Positions 6,165-6,346 of a stretch of DNA of 6,346 bases are shown here, one piece after another. This DNA comes from JBBDWZ01 sp050732575 (lineage in GTDB: Bacteria; Gemmatimonadota; Gemmatimonadetes; Longimicrobiales; RSA9), in the NCBI GenBank assembly GCA_050732575.1, contig JBOHRF010000300.1, positions 1-6,346 of the forward strand. The letters are read 5' to 3'. The notes beneath the pieces were generated by a model, which ran no database searches, was not told where the DNA came from, and worked only from the letters and a program-made list of their open reading frames with translations. The translations under genes and the position numbers were made by a program. The number at the start of each line of letters is the position of its first letter. Positions within the stretch are counted from its first letter, which is position 1.

Positions 6165-6346
6165 CTACAGAAGCCAGCGGAGAATCGTTGACGCCCGGTC
6201 CGACTGGGCCTGCGTGCCTGTCGGTTTGCGCCCGCGTTGCGTCGCCTCGTCGTCGCAGCGCTTGACCTTGACCACCTCGGCCGTACGCGGTTTGGGCTGA
6301 CGGTCGAGCAGGCCGCCAATTCCAATGGGAATTGCATAGCCCGACG
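6165..6346 (-). CDS. C-terminal 59 codons of an unrecognised protein (cut by right edge)
   Basis: On the minus strand a frame is open from the window edge to TAG at 6167-6165. It ends in QSDRASTILRWLL and earlier reads SGYAIPIGIGGLLDRQPK and VVKVKRCDDEATQRGRK. This frame is preferred over the overlapping ATG-initiated frame (6337-6056) because about three quarters of its codons end in G or C, as in the neighbouring genes, and its composition is ordinary, while the rival is Arg/Ser-rich in the way of a shadow frame. A stem-loop follows the stop directly. I do not recognise the family; a short hydrophobic Gly/Ile/Leu stretch at the edge is followed by a polar, basic tail. Too little remains to infer a role. 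Confidence 0.5.
   Translation of the reverse strand, partial: SGYAIPIGIGGLLDRQPKPRTAEVVKVKRCDDEATQRGRKPTGTQAQSDRASTILRWLL

Noticed and set aside
5863..6300. Plus-strand 145-codon frame with Arg-Glu and Arg-Val runs
   Set aside because: Low-complexity translation of the hexamer tract, antisense to the right-edge gene, with no ribosome site or recognisable domain.
6317..6334. Inverted repeat CAATTCC/GGAATTG near the right edge
   Set aside because: It falls inside the probable coding frame and follows from the repeated Ile-Pro-Ile-Gly-Ile codons; no reason to call it a site.
6056..6337. Minus-strand 93-codon frame with ATG at 6337
   Set aside because: Composition is that of a shadow frame (Arg/Ser/Ala); the alternative frame ending at 6165 has better codon bias and an immediate hairpin.

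Overview
The window is G+C-rich DNA (clearly above 55% by eye) in which every convincing gene lies on the minus strand. It reads as part of a bacterial chromosome. A SusC/RagA-type TonB-dependent outer-membrane transporter is followed directly by a SusD/RagB-type lipoprotein. In such high-G+C DNA this pairing suggests Gemmatimonadota or a relative in the FCB group (Fibrobacterota-Chlorobiota-Bacteroidota). That placement is inferred from gene type, codon bias and protein style; no marker gene is present.

Layout in transcription order, from high to low coordinates. (1) 6346-6165 is the last 59 codons of an unrecognised gene cut by the window edge. (2) 6164-5787 has no gene. It holds a series of G+C-rich hairpins, a 22-bp imperfect duplication, a 48-bp hexanucleotide tract able to form a G-quadruplex, and the leader of the next gene. 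(3) 5786-4206 encodes a 526-aa exported tetratricopeptide-repeat (TPR) protein with unusual His/Cys clusters. (4) 4205-3620 has no gene. Its upstream part is filled by a ~140-bp imperfect palindrome (4068-4207) that includes the TPR gene's stop codon. Its downstream part holds several small palindromes and short direct repeats that look like control sites for the transporter operon. (5) 3619-644 encodes the 991-aa SusC-like transporter. (6) 626-1 encodes the first 208 residues of the SusD-like lipoprotein, which continues past the left edge.

The SusC and SusD genes are 17 bp apart and almost certainly form one operon. SusC would be the TonB-energised barrel and SusD the surface lid that captures substrate. 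The substrate cannot be told from this window, because no glycoside hydrolase, peptidase, sigma/anti-sigma pair or hybrid sensor is visible next to them. The TPR gene points the same way but is separated by 586 bp and the large palindrome, so it is more likely its own transcription unit.

The points most worth following are the long palindromic element overlapping the TPR stop codon, the His/Cys clusters of the TPR protein, and the set of palindromes in front of susC. I found no rRNA, tRNA, CRISPR array, transposase or recognisable riboswitch.
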